In this document: positions 1 to 8,431 of the stretch, piece by piece
Layout: each line of letters opens with the position of its first letter
How positions within the stretch are numbered: position 1 is the first letter of the stretch
Origin: Novosphingobium sp. B 225
Lineage (GTDB): Bacteria; Pseudomonadota; Alphaproteobacteria; Sphingomonadales; Sphingomonadaceae
Reading direction: 5' to 3'
DNA length: 58,757 bases
Assembly: GCF_002198665.1 (NCBI RefSeq)
Contig: NZ_MWLM01000052.1
Coordinates: 1 to 58,757, forward strand
Translations under genes and position numbers: made by a program
Notes under the pieces: generated by a model
Databases searched by the model: none
The model's input: the letters and a program-made list of their open reading frames with translations, nothing else
What the model was told of the DNA's origin: nothing

Positions 1-9
1 GCGCTGCCA

Positions 10-28
10 CCTCCCCCAGAGGGGGAGG
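10..28. repeat. Short GC-rich hairpin upstream of argS
   Basis: CCTCCCCC (10-17) and GGGGGAGG (21-28) form a perfect 8-bp stem with a 3-nt loop, followed by ATTTCAATG. A very similar hairpin followed by ATTTTCATG lies at 8400-8418, so this is probably one member of a dispersed palindromic family. It ends about 36 bp before the argS start. It could also be the terminator of a gene to the left of the window, but no T-run follows. Confidence 0.6.
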
Positions 29-64
29 ATTTCAATGAATCGCAAAACAGGCTAACCGCCCGCC

Positions 65-1810
65 ATGACCCAGACCAAGACTCTCCACGCCGCCTTTGCC
101 GGGCATGTCGCTGCTGCGCTTGATGCGCTGGAGGCGGCGGGCACTCTGCCGTCCGGCCTCAGCCGCGCCGCCGTTGCAGTGGAGCCGCCGCGCGATTCGA
201 GCCACGGCGATCTTTCAACCAATGCCGCGATGGTCCTGGCCAAGCCTGCGGCGATGAACCCGCGCGCGCTGGCCGAAGCTCTGGTGGCAGAGCTGGCCAA
301 AGTTGCACAAGTAACCAGCGCCGAGATTGCCGGACCCGGCTTTATCAACCTGCGACTGGCAGACAGCGCCTGGCTGACCGAACTCGGCGCGATTGCCGCG
401 CTGGGCGATGATTATGGCCGTTCGGCGGTGGGCGGGGGATCGACCGTCAACGTCGAATACGTCTCCGCCAACCCGACCGGGCCGATGCACATGGGCCATT
501 GCCGCGGCGCCGTGGTGGGCGATGCCCTGGCGGCGCTGCTGGAGTTTTCCGGACACACGGTGATCCGCGAATACTACGTCAACGATGCCGGCGGGCAGGT
601 CGATGTGCTCGCGCGTTCGGTCCATCTGCGTTACCGCGAGGCGCTGGGTGAGGACGTGGGCGAGATCCCCGAAGGGCTCTATCCCGGCGATTATCTGGTC
701 CCCACCGGGCACCGGCTGGCGACCCATTACGGCAGCAAATTCGTTTCCGCCCCCGAAAGCGAATGGCTCGCGCTGTTCCGTCAGGAAGCGGTCAGCGACA
801 TGCTGGTGATGATCAAGGCGGACCTTGCCCTGCTGGGCATCCACCACGATCTGTTCAGTTCCGAAGCCGAACTGCAGGCCGCGGGCAAGCCCGAAGAGGC
901 CGAGGCGTGGCTGCGCGCGCACGATCTGGTCTATGACGGGCAGCTTGAAGCGCCCAAGGGCAAGACGCTGGACGATTGGGAGCCGGTCGAACTGCCGCTG
1001 TTCCGCTCGACCAAATTCGGTGACGATCAGGACCGCCCGATCAGGAAGAGCGACGGCAACTGGACCTATTTCGGCGCCGACCTCGCCTATCACTTCCAGA
1101 AGGCCGCCAGCGCCGATGCACTGGTCGACATCTGGGGCGCGGACCATGCCGGGACCGTGAAGCGGATCAAGGCCGCCGTCGCCGCGATGACCGGGGCCGA
1201 AGGCAAAGCCACTCCGTTCGAAGTCAAGCTGGTGCAGATGGTGCAGCTGCTGCGCGATGGTGAACCGGTCAAAATGTCCAAGCGTAGCGGCAACTTCGTG
1301 ACTTTGGCCGATGTGGTGCGCGAAGTGGGCAAGGATGTGGTCCGCTTCACCATGCTCAGCCGCAAGCCCGAAGCGCAGATGGACTTTGACTTCGCCAAAG
1401 TGGTTGAAGCGTCAAAGGACAATCCGGTGTTCTATGTGCAGTACGCCCATGCCCGGATCCGTTCGACCCTGCGCAAGGCCGCAGGCGAAGGCTTTCTGCC
1501 CGCTGACACCGACCTGAATCTGCTGGGCGAGGAAGAGCTGGCGCTGGTCAAGCTGGCCGCACAGTTCCCCCGTCTGGTCGAAGCCGCCGCCAGCGCGCGC
1601 GAACCGCACCGGGTCGCGTTTTTCCTCAACGATCTGGCCGCCGCGTTCCATGGTTACTGGAATCTGGGCAATGACAAGCCGGAAAAGCGGTTCATCGTGG
1701 CACAGGATGGTAAACTTACCGGCGCAAGGCTTTATCTTGTCACGCAAATGGGGCAACTTGTCCGCAATGGCCTCGCGCTGCTCGGCGTTGAGGCGGTGGA
1801 GGAAATGTGA
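65..1810 (+). CDS. argS: Arginyl-tRNA synthetase
   Basis: This cytoplasmic class I aminoacyl-tRNA synthetase charges tRNA-Arg with arginine using ATP. The 581-residue length is typical of the family. An N-terminal additional domain is followed by the HIGH-type signature as HMGH at residues 142-145, inside the segment ANPTGPMHMGHCRG. The KMSKS-loop equivalent reads VKMSKRSGNF around residue 403. The C-terminal part is the helical DALR anticodon-binding domain (NPVFYVQYAHARI). The stop codon lies just before the next start, a SPOR protein, so the two are probably co-transcribed. The ATG at 65 is chosen because it precedes the family N-terminus; its ribosome-binding site is weak. Confidence 0.97.
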   Translation: MTQTKTLHAAFAGHVAAALDALEAAGTLPSGLSRAAVAVEPPRDSSHGDLSTNAAMVLAKPAAMNPRALAEALVAELAKVAQVTSAEIAGPGFINLRLADSAWLTELGAIAALGDDYGRSAVGGGSTVNVEYVSANPTGPMHMGHCRGAVVGDALAALLEFSGHTVIREYYVNDAGGQVDVLARSVHLRYREALGEDVGEIPEGLYPGDYLVPTGHRLATHYGSKFVSAPESEWLALFRQEAVSDMLVMIKADLALLGIHHDLFSSEAELQAAGKPEEAEAWLRAHDLVYDGQLEAPKGKTLDDWEPVELPLFRSTKFGDDQDRPIRKSDGNWTYFGADLAYHFQKAASADALVDIWGADHAGTVKRIKAAVAAMTGAEGKATPFEVKLVQMVQLLRDGEPVKMSKRSGNFVTLADVVREVGKDVVRFTMLSRKPEAQMDFDFAKVVEASKDNPVFYVQYAHARIRSTLRKAAGEGFLPADTDLNLLGEEELALVKLAAQFPRLVEAAASAREPHRVAFFLNDLAAAFHGYWNLGNDKPEKRFIVAQDGKLTGARLYLVTQMGQLVRNGLALLGVEAVEEM

Positions 1811-1812
1811 CC

Positions 1813-2541
1813 ATGACGGGCGATGAGAAAGACAGCTGGCAGGACCACGCTGAAGAGCTCGGCGGCGAACCGCTGGAAACGCAGCAGCTTGACCTGTCTG
1901 ATGAGGAAGAACGGCTGCCCTGGCTGGAAAGCTCGGAAGACGAAGACTGGGGCGAATACGAAGGAACCAACACCGGGCGCCTGCTAGGGCTGGTGGTGAT
2001 GGGTCTGGTCGCGCTGGCGGCGATTGTTGGCGGAATCTGGTGGGCTACCCATCGCACGCCCGATCCGGCGCTGGTGGCCGATGGCAGCACGATCGAGGCG
2101 CCCGGTGCCCCCTACAAGGAAGCACCCAAGGATCCCGGCGGCAAGACTTTTGACGGAACCGGGGATTCAAGCTTCGCCGTGTCCGAAGGGCAGAACCGCC
2201 CGGCCCAGCTGGGCGGCGCGCCTGCGGTTCCGGCATCGGCAGCCCCTGCTGCTGCGCCGGCCGGGGCCAAGGCCGGTGCTGCGCCCGCCGCAGCGCCCGC
2301 TGCGGGCGGTGTCGGGGTGCAGGTTGGCGCTTTCTCCTCGCAATCGACTGCCGAAGCTGGCTGGAGCAAGCTGGTCGGCCAGGCCGGCGGCGCACTGTCC
2401 GGCGTGCCGCACCGCGTGGTGGCGGGCAGCGCCGATATCGGCACAGTCTATCGCCTTCAGGCGGTCGCTCCCGATAGCAGCGCAGCCAATGCACTGTGCA
2501 GCCGGCTGAAAAGCGCGGGAATTTCCTGCCAGGTTAAGTAA
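1813..2541 (+). CDS. SPOR-domain, single-pass inner-membrane protein
   Basis: This 242-residue protein has an acidic cytoplasmic N-terminus (1-55), one membrane segment at about 56-78, an Ala/Pro-rich periplasmic linker (135-165) and a C-terminal SPOR domain (about 168-242, beginning GVQVGAF). SPOR domains bind denuded septal glycan strands, so a role at the division site like DedD/FtsN is likely by family, but the partner is unknown. A GTG at 1807 overlapping the argS stop is possible; the ATG at 1813 is preferred. A SPOR gene between argS and nagZ is common in sphingomonads. Confidence 0.85.
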   Translation: MTGDEKDSWQDHAEELGGEPLETQQLDLSDEEERLPWLESSEDEDWGEYEGTNTGRLLGLVVMGLVALAAIVGGIWWATHRTPDPALVADGSTIEAPGAPYKEAPKDPGGKTFDGTGDSSFAVSEGQNRPAQLGGAPAVPASAAPAAAPAGAKAGAAPAAAPAAGGVGVQVGAFSSQSTAEAGWSKLVGQAGGALSGVPHRVVAGSADIGTVYRLQAVAPDSSAANALCSRLKSAGISCQVK

Positions 2542-2622
2542 GCGCGGCCGCTCCGGGGTAATCCACACCCCGGGGCCTGCTTACCCTTGCCGAATCTGCC
2601 CGCACCTGCGAGCCTTTGCCGC

Positions 2623-3633
2623 ATGACTCCTGCGATTTTCGGCCTGTCCGGGCTGACCCTGACTGACGATGAACGCGCCTTTTTCCGCGATGCGGATCCG
2701 GCGGGCTACATCCTGTTCGGCCGCAACGTGCAGGACCGGGCGCAGCTGCGCGCGCTGACCGATAGCTTGCGGGACATCCATGGCCGCGCACGCCTGCTGA
2801 TCACCATTGACCAGGAAGGCGGCCGGGTCGCTCGGATGAAGGCGCCTGAATGGACGGCCTATCCCGCTGGTGAAGCGTTTGACCGGCTTTATGACCTTGC
2901 CCCCGCCTCAGCGATTGAGGCCGCGCGCGCCAATGCCGAGGCGCTGGGGCATGATCTGGCCGAAGTGGGGATTACCTGCACCCACGCCCCGGTGCTCGAT
3001 GTGCGCCAGCCCGGCGCGCACGATGTGATCGGCGACCGCGCCTATGGCAGCGAGCCCATGCGGGTCGCCGCGATCGGCCGCGCGGTGCTGGACGGGCTGG
3101 AACGCGCCGGGATCTGCGGCACGATCAAGCACATGCCGGGCCATGGCCGATCGCTGGTCGATACTCACAAGGAACTGCCGACCGTAACCGCCAGCGACGC
3201 AGAACTGGAACTGGACCTTGCCCCGTTCAAGGCACTGGCCGACGCACCGATGGCGATGACCGGGCATCTGGTATTCACCGCCTGGGACGGGGATCATCCG
3301 GCTACCCAGTCGCCCTTTGTGATCGAACGGATCATTCGCCAACGGATCGGGTTCGGCGGACTGCTGCTGACCGATGACCTGGATATGGAGGCGCTGTCCG
3401 GCTCTGTGCCGGAACGCGCCGAAGCGTCAGTCGCGGCGGGCTGCGACATTGCGCTCAATTGCTGGGGGCGGATGCCCGACATGGTCGGGATCGCCAGCCG
3501 CTTGCCGGTGATGGGGCCGGAAACCGCCGTGCGGCTGGAACGTGCGCTGGCGGTAACGCGGGTCGATGGCGCGGCGGGGCGGCAGGCCGAACTGCTGGCC
3601 AAGCGCGATACGCTGCTGGAGCTGGCTGCATGA
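2623..3633 (+). CDS. nagZ: Beta-N-acetylhexosaminidase NagZ
   Basis: A glycoside hydrolase family 3 enzyme of 336 residues that removes N-acetylglucosamine from GlcNAc-anhydroMurNAc muropeptides during cytoplasmic peptidoglycan recycling. The family motif KHMPGHG (KH(F/M)PGHG) and the catalytic aspartate segment LLTDDLDMEAL are present, as are the substrate-pocket segments ITIDQEGGRVARM and HAPVLDV. The family N-terminus (MTPAIFGLSG) starts at the ATG at 2623; a TTG at 2587 would add 12 residues unlike the family. Its stop overlaps the scpA start (ATGA). Confidence 0.95.
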   Translation: MTPAIFGLSGLTLTDDERAFFRDADPAGYILFGRNVQDRAQLRALTDSLRDIHGRARLLITIDQEGGRVARMKAPEWTAYPAGEAFDRLYDLAPASAIEAARANAEALGHDLAEVGITCTHAPVLDVRQPGAHDVIGDRAYGSEPMRVAAIGRAVLDGLERAGICGTIKHMPGHGRSLVDTHKELPTVTASDAELELDLAPFKALADAPMAMTGHLVFTAWDGDHPATQSPFVIERIIRQRIGFGGLLLTDDLDMEALSGSVPERAEASVAAGCDIALNCWGRMPDMVGIASRLPVMGPETAVRLERALAVTRVDGAAGRQAELLAKRDTLLELAA

Positions 3634-4430
3634 GCGACCTGGATGACACCCCCGCGCTGACTCTGCCCGAGGATGATTGGCAGGGAGTGGCCAGCGCCGC
3701 GCCGGATGATGCGGCGCTCTATCTGGAACTTGATGGCTGGGAAGGGCCGCTGGACCTGCTGCTTGATCTGGCGCGGCGGCAGAAGGTGGACCTGCGGCGG
3801 ATTTCGATCCTGGAACTGGTCGATCAGTATCTGACCTATATCGAACGCGCCGAAGCGCTGCGGCTGGAACTGGCGGCGGACTATCTGGTGATGGCGGCCT
3901 GGCTCGCCTACCTCAAATCGGCACTGCTGCTGCCGCGTGACGAGCAAGTCGATCCCAGTCCCGAAGAACTGGCGATGCGTCTGCAACTGCGGTTGCAGCG
4001 GCTGGCGGCGATGCGCGATGCGGCGGGGCGGCTGCTGGGGCGTGACCGGCTGGGCCGCGACACTTTCCGGCGCGGCGCACCCGAAGGACTGCGGGTGGAT
4101 CGCAAGCACCTGTGGCAGTGCGATTGGTTCGCGCTGGTTCAGGCCTATGGCCAGGTCAAGGCGCGCACCCAGCCGGTGGTCCACATGGTGCGTGACCGCA
4201 TGGTGATGACGCTGGACAGCGCCCTGTCGCGCGTGTCCGCGATGCTGGGCGTGAATATCGACTGGATGGAGTTGCGCAGCTTTCTGCCGCCGCATGCCGA
4301 TCCCCGGCTCAAACGGTCCGCCCTGGCCAGCAGCTTTGTCGCCGCGCTGGAACTGGCGCGGCTGGGCAAGGCGGAATTGCAGCAGGAGGACACCTTTGGC
4401 CCACTGTTGCTGCGGGGAATCAAGGCATGA
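3630..4430 (+). CDS. scpA: Segregation and condensation protein A
   Basis: ScpA is the kleisin subunit that bridges the SMC ATPase heads in the bacterial condensin complex. The 266 residues show the characteristic start ELDGWEGPLDLLLDLARRQKVDLRRISILELVDQYL followed by DYLVMAAWLAYLKSALLLP, here given only as landmarks in the N-terminal SMC-neck-binding domain (about residues 25-105). The C-terminal winged-helix domain is about residues 190-266. The ATG at 3630 overlaps the nagZ stop, and scpB begins inside the scpA stop, indicating translational coupling. Confidence 0.95.
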   Translation: MSDLDDTPALTLPEDDWQGVASAAPDDAALYLELDGWEGPLDLLLDLARRQKVDLRRISILELVDQYLTYIERAEALRLELAADYLVMAAWLAYLKSALLLPRDEQVDPSPEELAMRLQLRLQRLAAMRDAAGRLLGRDRLGRDTFRRGAPEGLRVDRKHLWQCDWFALVQAYGQVKARTQPVVHMVRDRMVMTLDSALSRVSAMLGVNIDWMELRSFLPPHADPRLKRSALASSFVAALELARLGKAELQQEDTFGPLLLRGIKA

Positions 4431-5068
4431 CCCGGCCCGCCCTTCGACAAGCTCAGGGTGATCGGCCCGACGATCTGGTCCGCGCGGTGGAAGCGACGCT
4501 GTTCGCAGCGGAAGAACCGATGAGCGCTGAGGCGATTTCCACCCACCTGGGTGGGGCAGAGGTGAAGGCGGCGCTGGCGGAATTGCAGGCGTTCTATCAC
4601 GGGCGCGGGATCGAACTGGTTGAGCGTGGCAAGCGCTGGCACTTTCAGAGCGCGGCAGACCTTGCCCATCTGCTCCGGCGTGAGCGTGAGGAAGTGCGCC
4701 GCCTGTCCCGCGCGGCCACCGAAGTGCTGGCTATTGTCGCCTATCACGAACCGGTCAGCCGCGCCGAGATTGAAGCGATCCGCGGCGTGCAGACCGCCAA
4801 GGGCACACTGGACGTGCTGATGGAGGCCGGCTGGGTGCGGATTGTTGGTCGCCGCGAAGTGCCGGGACGTCCGGTGATCTTTGCCACCACGCCCGATTTT
4901 CTGACCCATTTCGGCCTTGAAAGCCGCCGCGACCTGCCGGGAATCGACGAATTGCGCGCCGCCGGGCTGCTCGATCCGGTGGAGGATGCGCTGGCGGCGG
5001 CGATGGACGTGCCGGGCCAGGAAGACGCGCCCGATACCGGTCCGGATGAGGTCGAAGCGGAGTCCTAA
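4427..5068 (+). CDS. scpB: Segregation and condensation protein B
   Basis: ScpB is the winged-helix dimer that binds ScpA in SMC-ScpAB. The 213 residues show two winged-helix domains, with conserved segments VEATLFAAEEPMS, LSRAATEVLAIVAYHEP and RGVQTAKGTLDVLMEAGWV. Residues 6-13 (LRQAQGDR) are encoded by a copy of a dispersed sphingomonad repeat (CCTTCGACAAGCTCAGGG at 4441-4458) and look like an in-frame insertion between the start and the first conserved helix. The ATGA overlap with scpA fixes the start upstream of the repeat. The C-terminus is an acidic tail. Confidence 0.94.
   Translation: MTRPALRQAQGDRPDDLVRAVEATLFAAEEPMSAEAISTHLGGAEVKAALAELQAFYHGRGIELVERGKRWHFQSAADLAHLLRREREEVRRLSRAATEVLAIVAYHEPVSRAEIEAIRGVQTAKGTLDVLMEAGWVRIVGRREVPGRPVIFATTPDFLTHFGLESRRDLPGIDELRAAGLLDPVEDALAAAMDVPGQEDAPDTGPDEVEAES
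4441..4458 (+). repeat. Dispersed repeat fragment inside scpB
   Basis: CCTTCGACAAGCTCAGGG is a sequence I recognise as a core of abundant sphingomonad palindromic repeats. In the sense direction it reads LRQAQG; on the opposite strand it gives the familiar SLSKG translation. It lies wholly within scpB codons 5-11. Only one arm of the palindrome appears to be present. Confidence 0.65.
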
Positions 5069-5197
5069 GCCCGGGCGGTCCGGCGAAGATCAATGTTCGC
5101 GATCTGTCGACAGTGACTCGCAAATCACGCATACATGGCTTACATGGGGCCAACCGGACGGGCGATGCGCTGCCTTGGTCCAATCAGGAGTAAATCG

Positions 5198-5425
5198 ATG
5201 GGTCTTTCACTTCCGCACCTGGTCATTCTGGCGCTGGTGGTGCTGGTGCTGTTCGGCCGTGGCCGCATTTCCGAAATGATGGGTGATTTCGGCAAAGGTA
5301 TCAAAAGCTTCAAGGAAGGCATGAACGAAGAGGCCAAGCCGACCCCGCCTTCGGCCCAGATCCCGCCGCCGGCTGCAACCGTCGTCGAACCGGCGACCGA
5401 CCAGAACCAGACTCCGCAGCAGTAA
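5198..5425 (+). CDS. tatA: Sec-independent translocase TatA
   Basis: TatA forms the protein-conducting assembly of the twin-arginine pathway, which exports folded proteins. The 75 residues comprise an N-terminal membrane helix (LPHLVILALVVLVLFGRGRI) with the hinge FGRG, an amphipathic helix (EMMGDFGKGIKSFKEGM) and a Pro/Thr/Gln-rich tail. The ATG at 5198 is chosen because AGGAG at 5187-5190 lies at correct spacing; an upstream in-frame ATG at 5135 would put residues ahead of the membrane helix. It is first in tatABC. The gap from scpB (5069-5197) holds a CTGTCGACAG palindrome at 5104-5113. Confidence 0.95.
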   Translation: MGLSLPHLVILALVVLVLFGRGRISEMMGDFGKGIKSFKEGMNEEAKPTPPSAQIPPPAATVVEPATDQNQTPQQ

Positions 5426-5452
5426 GCCCGTCCCTTTCGGGCGGAGTGCGCC

Positions 5453-5842
5453 ATGTTTGATATTGGTTGGGATGAAATGCTGCTTACGGCGATCGTGGCG
5501 ATCGTCGTTATCGGCCCCAAGGACCTGCCCCGCGCGCTGCGCACGGCCGGGCGCTGGATCGGCAAGGTCCGGCGGGTTTCGGGGCATTTCCGGTCCGGCA
5601 TCGAATCCATGATCCGCGAGGCGGAGCTGGAGGAAATGGAAAAGCAGTGGCGCGAACAGAACGCCGCGATCATGGCGCAAAATCCCGCTGCGGCGGACCC
5701 CGATCCGGCGCACCCCAACCCGGCCAGCGCGGAAGCGGCTCTGGTCGGGCAGGATCCGGGCACTGGCACGCCGCCCGCTGCGCCGCAGGATGTGGCAGCT
5801 GCTGCCGATCCCGCAGCCGCACCCGCCGCGCCAAAGGTCTGA
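5453..5842 (+). CDS. tatB: Sec-independent translocase TatB
   Basis: TatB pairs with TatC in the twin-arginine signal-peptide receptor. The 129 residues begin MFDIGWDEMLLTAIVAIVVI, a membrane helix with the family GPKDLPRALR hinge, then a basic amphipathic helix (RTAGRWIGKVRRVSGHFRSGI) and a Glu-rich helix. The Ala/Pro-rich C-terminus (residues 75-129) is variable in the family. It lies 27 bp after tatA and immediately before tatC. Confidence 0.95.
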   Translation: MFDIGWDEMLLTAIVAIVVIGPKDLPRALRTAGRWIGKVRRVSGHFRSGIESMIREAELEEMEKQWREQNAAIMAQNPAAADPDPAHPNPASAEAALVGQDPGTGTPPAAPQDVAAAADPAAAPAAPKV

Positions 5843-5846
5843 CCCG

Positions 5847-6650
5847 ATGGTATTCCAGGTTCACGACATCGATGAAAGCCAGGCCCCGCTGCTCGACCAC
5901 CTGATCGAACTGCGCTCGCGGTTGCTGCGCGCGATCCTTGCACTGGCGCTGGCCTTTTGCATCTGCCTTTATTTCGCCAACCAGATCCTGGCCTTTCTGG
6001 TCCAGCCGCTGATCAGGGCCGGTCAGAACGAACTGATCTATACCAAGCTTTACGAAGCCTTCTTCGTGGAACTGAAAGTGGCGCTGTTCGGGGCCTTTTG
6101 CCTGTCGTTCCCGGTGATCGCCAACCAGATCTGGGCCTTTGTCGCCCCGGGGCTCTATGCCAAGGAAAAGAAGGCGTTCCTGCCGTTCCTGATCATGACT
6201 CCGGTGCTGTTCACCATGGGTGCGGCGCTGGCCTATTACGTGGTCATGCCCACCGCGTTCGAATGGATGCTGGGGTTTGAAGGCAACAAGGGCGGGCTTG
6301 AATTGAAAGCCATGCCGGCCACCGGCGATTACCTGGGGCTGGTGATGCAGTTCATCCTGGCTTTCGGGATCAGCTTTCTGCTGCCGGTCCTGCTGCTGCT
6401 GCTCAACCGCGCCGGGATCGTCAGCCGGGTGCAGCTGGCGGGGATGCGGCGCTATGTGATTGTCGCGATTACCGCCGTCGCGGCGGTGATTACGCCCCCC
6501 GACGTGGTGTCGCAGCTGATGCTGCTGGTGCCGATGCTACTGCTGTTCGAAGGATCACTGATCGTGATGTGGCTGGGCGAACGCAAGGAAGCGAAAGCGG
6601 TGGAAGGTACTGCGCAGATCGATTCCCCCTCCTCTTCAGAGGAGGGGTAG
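5847..6650 (+). CDS. tatC: Sec-independent translocase TatC
   Basis: TatC is the polytopic core of the twin-arginine signal receptor. The 267 residues start MVFQVHDIDESQAPLLDHLIELRSR; the HLIELRSR motif is the TatC signature, and six membrane segments follow, with the conserved FVAPGLYAKEKK and FGISFLLPV regions. The ATG at 5847 is 4 bp after tatB. The final codons (P-S-S-S-E-E-G-stop) come from the left arm of a palindromic repeat that begins at 6626, so the native C-terminus has probably been replaced or extended. Confidence 0.96.
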   Translation: MVFQVHDIDESQAPLLDHLIELRSRLLRAILALALAFCICLYFANQILAFLVQPLIRAGQNELIYTKLYEAFFVELKVALFGAFCLSFPVIANQIWAFVAPGLYAKEKKAFLPFLIMTPVLFTMGAALAYYVVMPTAFEWMLGFEGNKGGLELKAMPATGDYLGLVMQFILAFGISFLLPVLLLLLNRAGIVSRVQLAGMRRYVIVAITAVAAVITPPDVVSQLMLLVPMLLLFEGSLIVMWLGERKEAKAVEGTAQIDSPSSSEEG

Positions 6651-6741
6651 GGGTGGTGGCGCGGCCTTGGCCGCGCTCGCGCAGCGACATTTGCGTAACG
6701 CCCAGCACCACCCCCAACCCCCTCCTCTAAAGAGGAAGGGG
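6626..6741. repeat. Compound palindromic repeat between tatC and the amidohydrolase
   Basis: CCCCTCCTCT (6626-6635) and AGAGGAGGGG (6638-6647) form a perfect 10-bp stem. A second imperfect hairpin (CCCCTCCTCT... AGAGGAAGGGG, about 6719-6741) is its near mirror image. GGGGTGGTG (6650-6658) pairs with CACCACCCC (6706-6714), and a GC hairpin lies around 6660-6676. The whole is a roughly 116-bp imperfect palindrome with hairpins at both ends. It lies between convergent genes and could act as a bidirectional terminator. It overlaps the last seven tatC codons and its stop. Confidence 0.8.
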
Positions 6742-6752
6742 CCTTTCGGTGC

Positions 6753-8426
6753 CTACTTCGCCGTAGCACTATCCCAGGCCAGCCGTCCGTTTACCCAGCT
6801 TTGCAGCACCTTGGTTTCGCGCAAGTCGCCGGGTGCGGCCAGCATCGGATCGCGGTCCACCAACAGGAAGTCCGCCCGTTCGCCGCGCACCAGCCGGCCA
6901 AACCGGCCTTCGGCAAACCCGGCATAGGCACCGTTCACGGTATAGGCTGCCAGCGCTTCTTCGCGCGTCACGCGTTCTTGCGGCTGCCAGCCGCCGAATG
7001 GCTGTCCATCCGGGCCTTGCCGCGTGATCGCCGCCGCCAGCCCGGCAAAGGGATCGGGCAGCTCGACCGGCGCGTCTGATCCAAAAGCCAGTTTTGCGCC
7101 GCCTGCCTGAATGCCTTTCCAGGCATAGGCCCCGGCCAGCCGTGCCGGGCCCAGCCGCGCTTCGGCCATAGTGCGGTCGCTGGTCTGGTGGACCGGCTGC
7201 ATCGATGCGATCACGCCCAGCTTGCCGAACCGGGCAATGTCCGCCGGATCGACCACTTGCGCATGTTCGATCCGCCAGCGCCGGTCACCTTTGTAGGTCA
7301 GCGCCAGATCCTCGATCGCGTTCAGCACTGCGGCGTTCGCCTCGTCCCCGATGGCGTGGACCGCGACCTGGAAGTGATCGAGCGCGGCGCGGCTCATCAT
7401 GTTCTTGAGCGCGGTATCGGCGGTGATCCGCAAGCCTTTGGTGGCGGGTGCATCGGCATAGGGTGCCTTCAGGCTAGCCCCGCGCGATCCCAGCGCGCCA
7501 TCGCCGTAAAGCTTGACCCCGTTCAGCCGCAGCCGGTCGTCATAAAGCCAGGGTGAGGGGCCCGGCCCGCCGATCAGTTCCATCGCCTCGGTCCCGCCGG
7601 CATAGGCCATGATCCGGATCCGCAGCGCGCCATTATCGCCCGCGCGGCGATAGCTTTGCCAGTCCTCGATCGAAGTGCCCATATCGGCAGCGGAGGTTAC
7701 CCCGCGCGCCAGCAGCAGGTCTTGCGCCTTGGCCAGCGCCAGATCGCGGTCTTCGGGGCGCGGTTCGGGCACTTTGCGATCGATCAGCGCCATGGCGGTA
7801 TCCACCAGCACGCCCGCCGGTTTTCCGCCCGGAAGCACACGATCGATCTTGCCGCCTGCAGGGTCCTTGGTCAGCGCCGTGATCCCGGCCGCCGCCAGCG
7901 CGCGGCTGTTGGCCCAGCCAGCATGGCCATCGACGCGCTCCAGCCAGACCGGCTTGTCCGGGACCAAGGCGTCGAGTTCGGCAGCGGTGGGGAACCGGCC
8001 CAGCTGCCACAACTCCTGGTTCCAGCCGCGCCCCAGAATCCATGGGCGGTCCGGGTGCTGTTTGGCATAGGCGGCAATCTTTGCCTGTGCTTCGGCCAAG
8101 GACTTCGTTTCCGAAAGATCCAGCGTCAGGGCACCAAACCCGATCCCCATCACATGGAGGTGACTGTCAATCAGCCCGGGCATCAGGTAGCGGCCCTTGC
8201 CATCGACCAGATAGTCAACCTTGCCCGGCCGCTTGTCACCGCGGCGCAGCACTTGCACGATCCGGCCATCATCGCCCACCAGCAGGCCGGTGAAATGGTC
8301 GATCCCACCGGTCGCGTCGAGGGTTACGCCATCGACATTATCGACCAGCGTATCAGCGAGCACCGGGGCGGGCAGGGCGAGGGCAAGGGCGGCCAAAATC
8401 CTCCCCCTGTGGGGAAGGATTTTCAT
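6753..8426 (-). CDS. Exported amidohydrolase family 3 protein
   Basis: A 557-residue metal-dependent amidohydrolase of the YtcJ/amidohydrolase-3 type. Residues 1-24 look like a signal peptide ending VLADT. The metal motif SHLH is at residues 88-91, with later conserved segments RGWNQELW, GDGALGSRGA, AVHAIGDEAN, RIEHAQVV and FGSDAPVE; the C-terminus has the RGERADFLLVDRDP beta-sandwich signature. The substrate cannot be told from sequence. The start is 5 bp after the stop of the upstream dehydrogenase, so they are probably one operon. Codons 4-9, at the start of the signal peptide, lie in a hairpin repeat (8400-8418). Confidence 0.88.
   Translation of the reverse strand: MKILPHRGRILAALALALPAPVLADTLVDNVDGVTLDATGGIDHFTGLLVGDDGRIVQVLRRGDKRPGKVDYLVDGKGRYLMPGLIDSHLHVMGIGFGALTLDLSETKSLAEAQAKIAAYAKQHPDRPWILGRGWNQELWQLGRFPTAAELDALVPDKPVWLERVDGHAGWANSRALAAAGITALTKDPAGGKIDRVLPGGKPAGVLVDTAMALIDRKVPEPRPEDRDLALAKAQDLLLARGVTSAADMGTSIEDWQSYRRAGDNGALRIRIMAYAGGTEAMELIGGPGPSPWLYDDRLRLNGVKLYGDGALGSRGASLKAPYADAPATKGLRITADTALKNMMSRAALDHFQVAVHAIGDEANAAVLNAIEDLALTYKGDRRWRIEHAQVVDPADIARFGKLGVIASMQPVHQTSDRTMAEARLGPARLAGAYAWKGIQAGGAKLAFGSDAPVELPDPFAGLAAAITRQGPDGQPFGGWQPQERVTREEALAAYTVNGAYAGFAEGRFGRLVRGERADFLLVDRDPMLAAPGDLRETKVLQSWVNGRLAWDSATAK
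8400..8418. repeat. Hairpin repeat within the amidohydrolase signal-peptide codons
   Basis: CCTCCCCC (8400-8407) and GGGGAAGG (8411-8418) form a stem with one mismatch and a 3-nt loop, followed by ATTTTCATG. It is almost the same as the hairpin at 10-28. Here the reverse strand encodes residues 4-9 (L-P-H-R-G-R) of the amidohydrolase. Confidence 0.6.
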
Positions 8427-8431
8427 GCGCC

